From positions 1 through 12,790 of the forward strand of contig JAHIST010000060.1 in NCBI GenBank assembly GCA_018818145.1: a stretch of DNA of 12,790 nt, read 5' to 3'. Below, piece after piece: positions 12,386 through 12,790 of this stretch. Position numbers and translations under genes: made by a program. Under the pieces are notes generated by a model that was not told the origin of the DNA, did not search any database, and saw nothing but the letters and a program-made list of their open reading frames with translations. How positions within the stretch are numbered: position 1 is the stretch's first letter; each line of letters opens with the position of its first letter. The DNA is from Patescibacteria group bacterium (GTDB lineage Bacteria > Patescibacteriota > Minisyncoccia > Portnoybacterales > GWB1-42-6).

Positions 12386-12514
12386 CCGCGCAGCGATAAA
12401 ATTTTGATAAATTCGGATTCGTTTCGCTAAAATCGCTATCCGCCATCAACCATAGCACGCGATTTTTACGCTCAACTCATCTCGAATTTATAGCAAAATT
12501 TTTCGCATGCGCGG
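12386..12514 (+). repeat. Long hairpin element upstream of ybeY (copy B)
   Basis: 129 nt homologous to copy A with the same fold: CCGCGC/GCGCGG, GCGA/TCGC, AAAATTTTG/CAAAATTTT, TAAATTCG/CGAATTTA and AAAATCGC/GCGATTTT. The loop CCATCAACCATAGCAC is nearly the same as in copy A. Several stem pairs differ from A in both partners. It ends 8 bp before the GTG at 12523, and its last bases are part of a GGAG Shine-Dalgarno. Confidence 0.75.
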
Positions 12515-12522
12515 AGACACGA

Positions 12523-12790
12523 GTGGATATTACTAATCTTACTAAAACTAAAATAGATTTAAGTTTTTTGCAAAAAGTCGCGCGAGCGGCTTTTGCTGTA
12601 TTACCTCGCCGTAGTCTCGCTAAACAGGACGAAGGCGGGTTTGCCTCGCCGAAGCCACGCAAAATGCGGAGCGAAGGCGGGTTTGCCTCGCCGAAGCCAC
12701 GCAAAATGCGGAGCGAAGGCGGGTTTGCCTCGCCGAAGCCACGCAAAATGCGGAGCGAAGGCGGGTTTGCCTCGCCGAAGCCACGCAAAA
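12523..12790 (+). CDS. ybeY: Probable YbeY endoribonuclease, 5' part with repeat insert
   Basis: The frame opens at a GTG preceded by GGAG (12512-12515, 7 bp upstream) and runs off the end of the window. Residues 1-27 (VDITNLTKTKIDLSFLQKV, then ARAAFAVL) resemble the N-terminal strand and first helix of YbeY, the metal-dependent RNase for 16S rRNA maturation and ribosome quality control. From about residue 36 the protein is a 14-residue tandem repeat, SEGGFASPKPRKMR, present at least four times and made by 42-bp DNA repeats. The catalytic H-x3-H-x5-H region would lie beyond the window. The minus strand is also open here, but it has no start context. The YbeY identification rests on a short segment and on the usual helix-then-loop position. 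Confidence 0.5.
   Translation, partial: MDITNLTKTKIDLSFLQKVARAAFAVLPRRSLAKQDEGGFASPKPRKMRSEGGFASPKPRKMRSEGGFASPKPRKMRSEGGFASPKPRK
12629..12790. repeat. 42-bp tandem repeat array
   Basis: Unit starts lie at 12629, 12671, 12713 and 12755; the last unit is cut by the window end. Units are nearly identical. A degenerate unit precedes them (12599-12628). Each contains small stem-loops such as CGCAAAATGCG and GGCGGGTTTGCCTCGCC. There are no unique spacers, so this is not CRISPR. The period equals 14 codons and keeps the reading frame. Confidence 0.9.

Noticed and set aside
12477..12788. Minus-strand protein of the 14-residue repeat RGFGEANPPSLRIL
   Set aside because: It is the antisense of the same repeat. 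The plus strand has a Shine-Dalgarno, a start codon and a YbeY-like N-terminus before the repeat.
12599..12790. CRISPR array
   Set aside because: Units follow one another with no unique spacers, have a 42-bp period and stay in one reading frame. No cas genes are present. It is a coding tandem repeat.
1..12790. tRNA or rRNA genes
   Set aside because: Reading both strands by eye I found no cloverleaf with a T-loop sequence and no rRNA segment. A tRNAscan run would be decisive.

Overview
The window looks like a chromosomal segment of a Candidate Phyla Radiation (Patescibacteria, probably Parcubacteria-like) bacterium. The evidence is a moderately AT-rich sequence, compact housekeeping genes with few ribosome binding sites, a reduced Mfd, a bS21 of the short CPR type and many short palindromic repeats in spacers and inside genes. 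TGA is used as a stop (pth, hisS), so the UGA-glycine code of Gracilibacteria/Absconditabacteria is excluded. The assignment is inferred from gene content; there is no rRNA marker here.

Layout. Bases 1-1115 are a complete IS481-type insertion sequence whose left end is base 1. Next comes a small accessory stretch: a hicB-hicA toxin-antitoxin pair behind a near-consensus promoter, a 64-residue orphan with a strong Shine-Dalgarno and terminator, and a DUF5680 gene flanked by two copies of the 3' end of mfd. Bases 2775-4901 (minus) encode a shortened Mfd with an in-frame palindromic insert. Bases 4911-5443 are repeats: a 131-bp element with terminal inverted repeats, then three tandem copies of a ~111-134-bp element. 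A consensus promoter at the edge of the last copy drives an apparent structured RNA (about 5480-5730).

Bases 5758-8572 (minus) hold LCP-family wall enzyme, pth and a flippase-like membrane protein. From 8785 on, plus-strand genes follow: lepB, hisS, a HIT hydrolase, rpsU, yqeY and the 5' part of a probable ybeY. They cover protein export, tRNA charging, nucleotide metabolism and ribosome function.

The most unusual content is non-coding. It comprises the promoter-terminator RNA unit, a 4-copy inverted-repeat element whose right edge twice supplies the TTG of a -35 box, two long hairpins with compensatory changes directly upstream of yqeY and ybeY, and palindromic/tandem repeats inserted in frame into mfd and ybeY.
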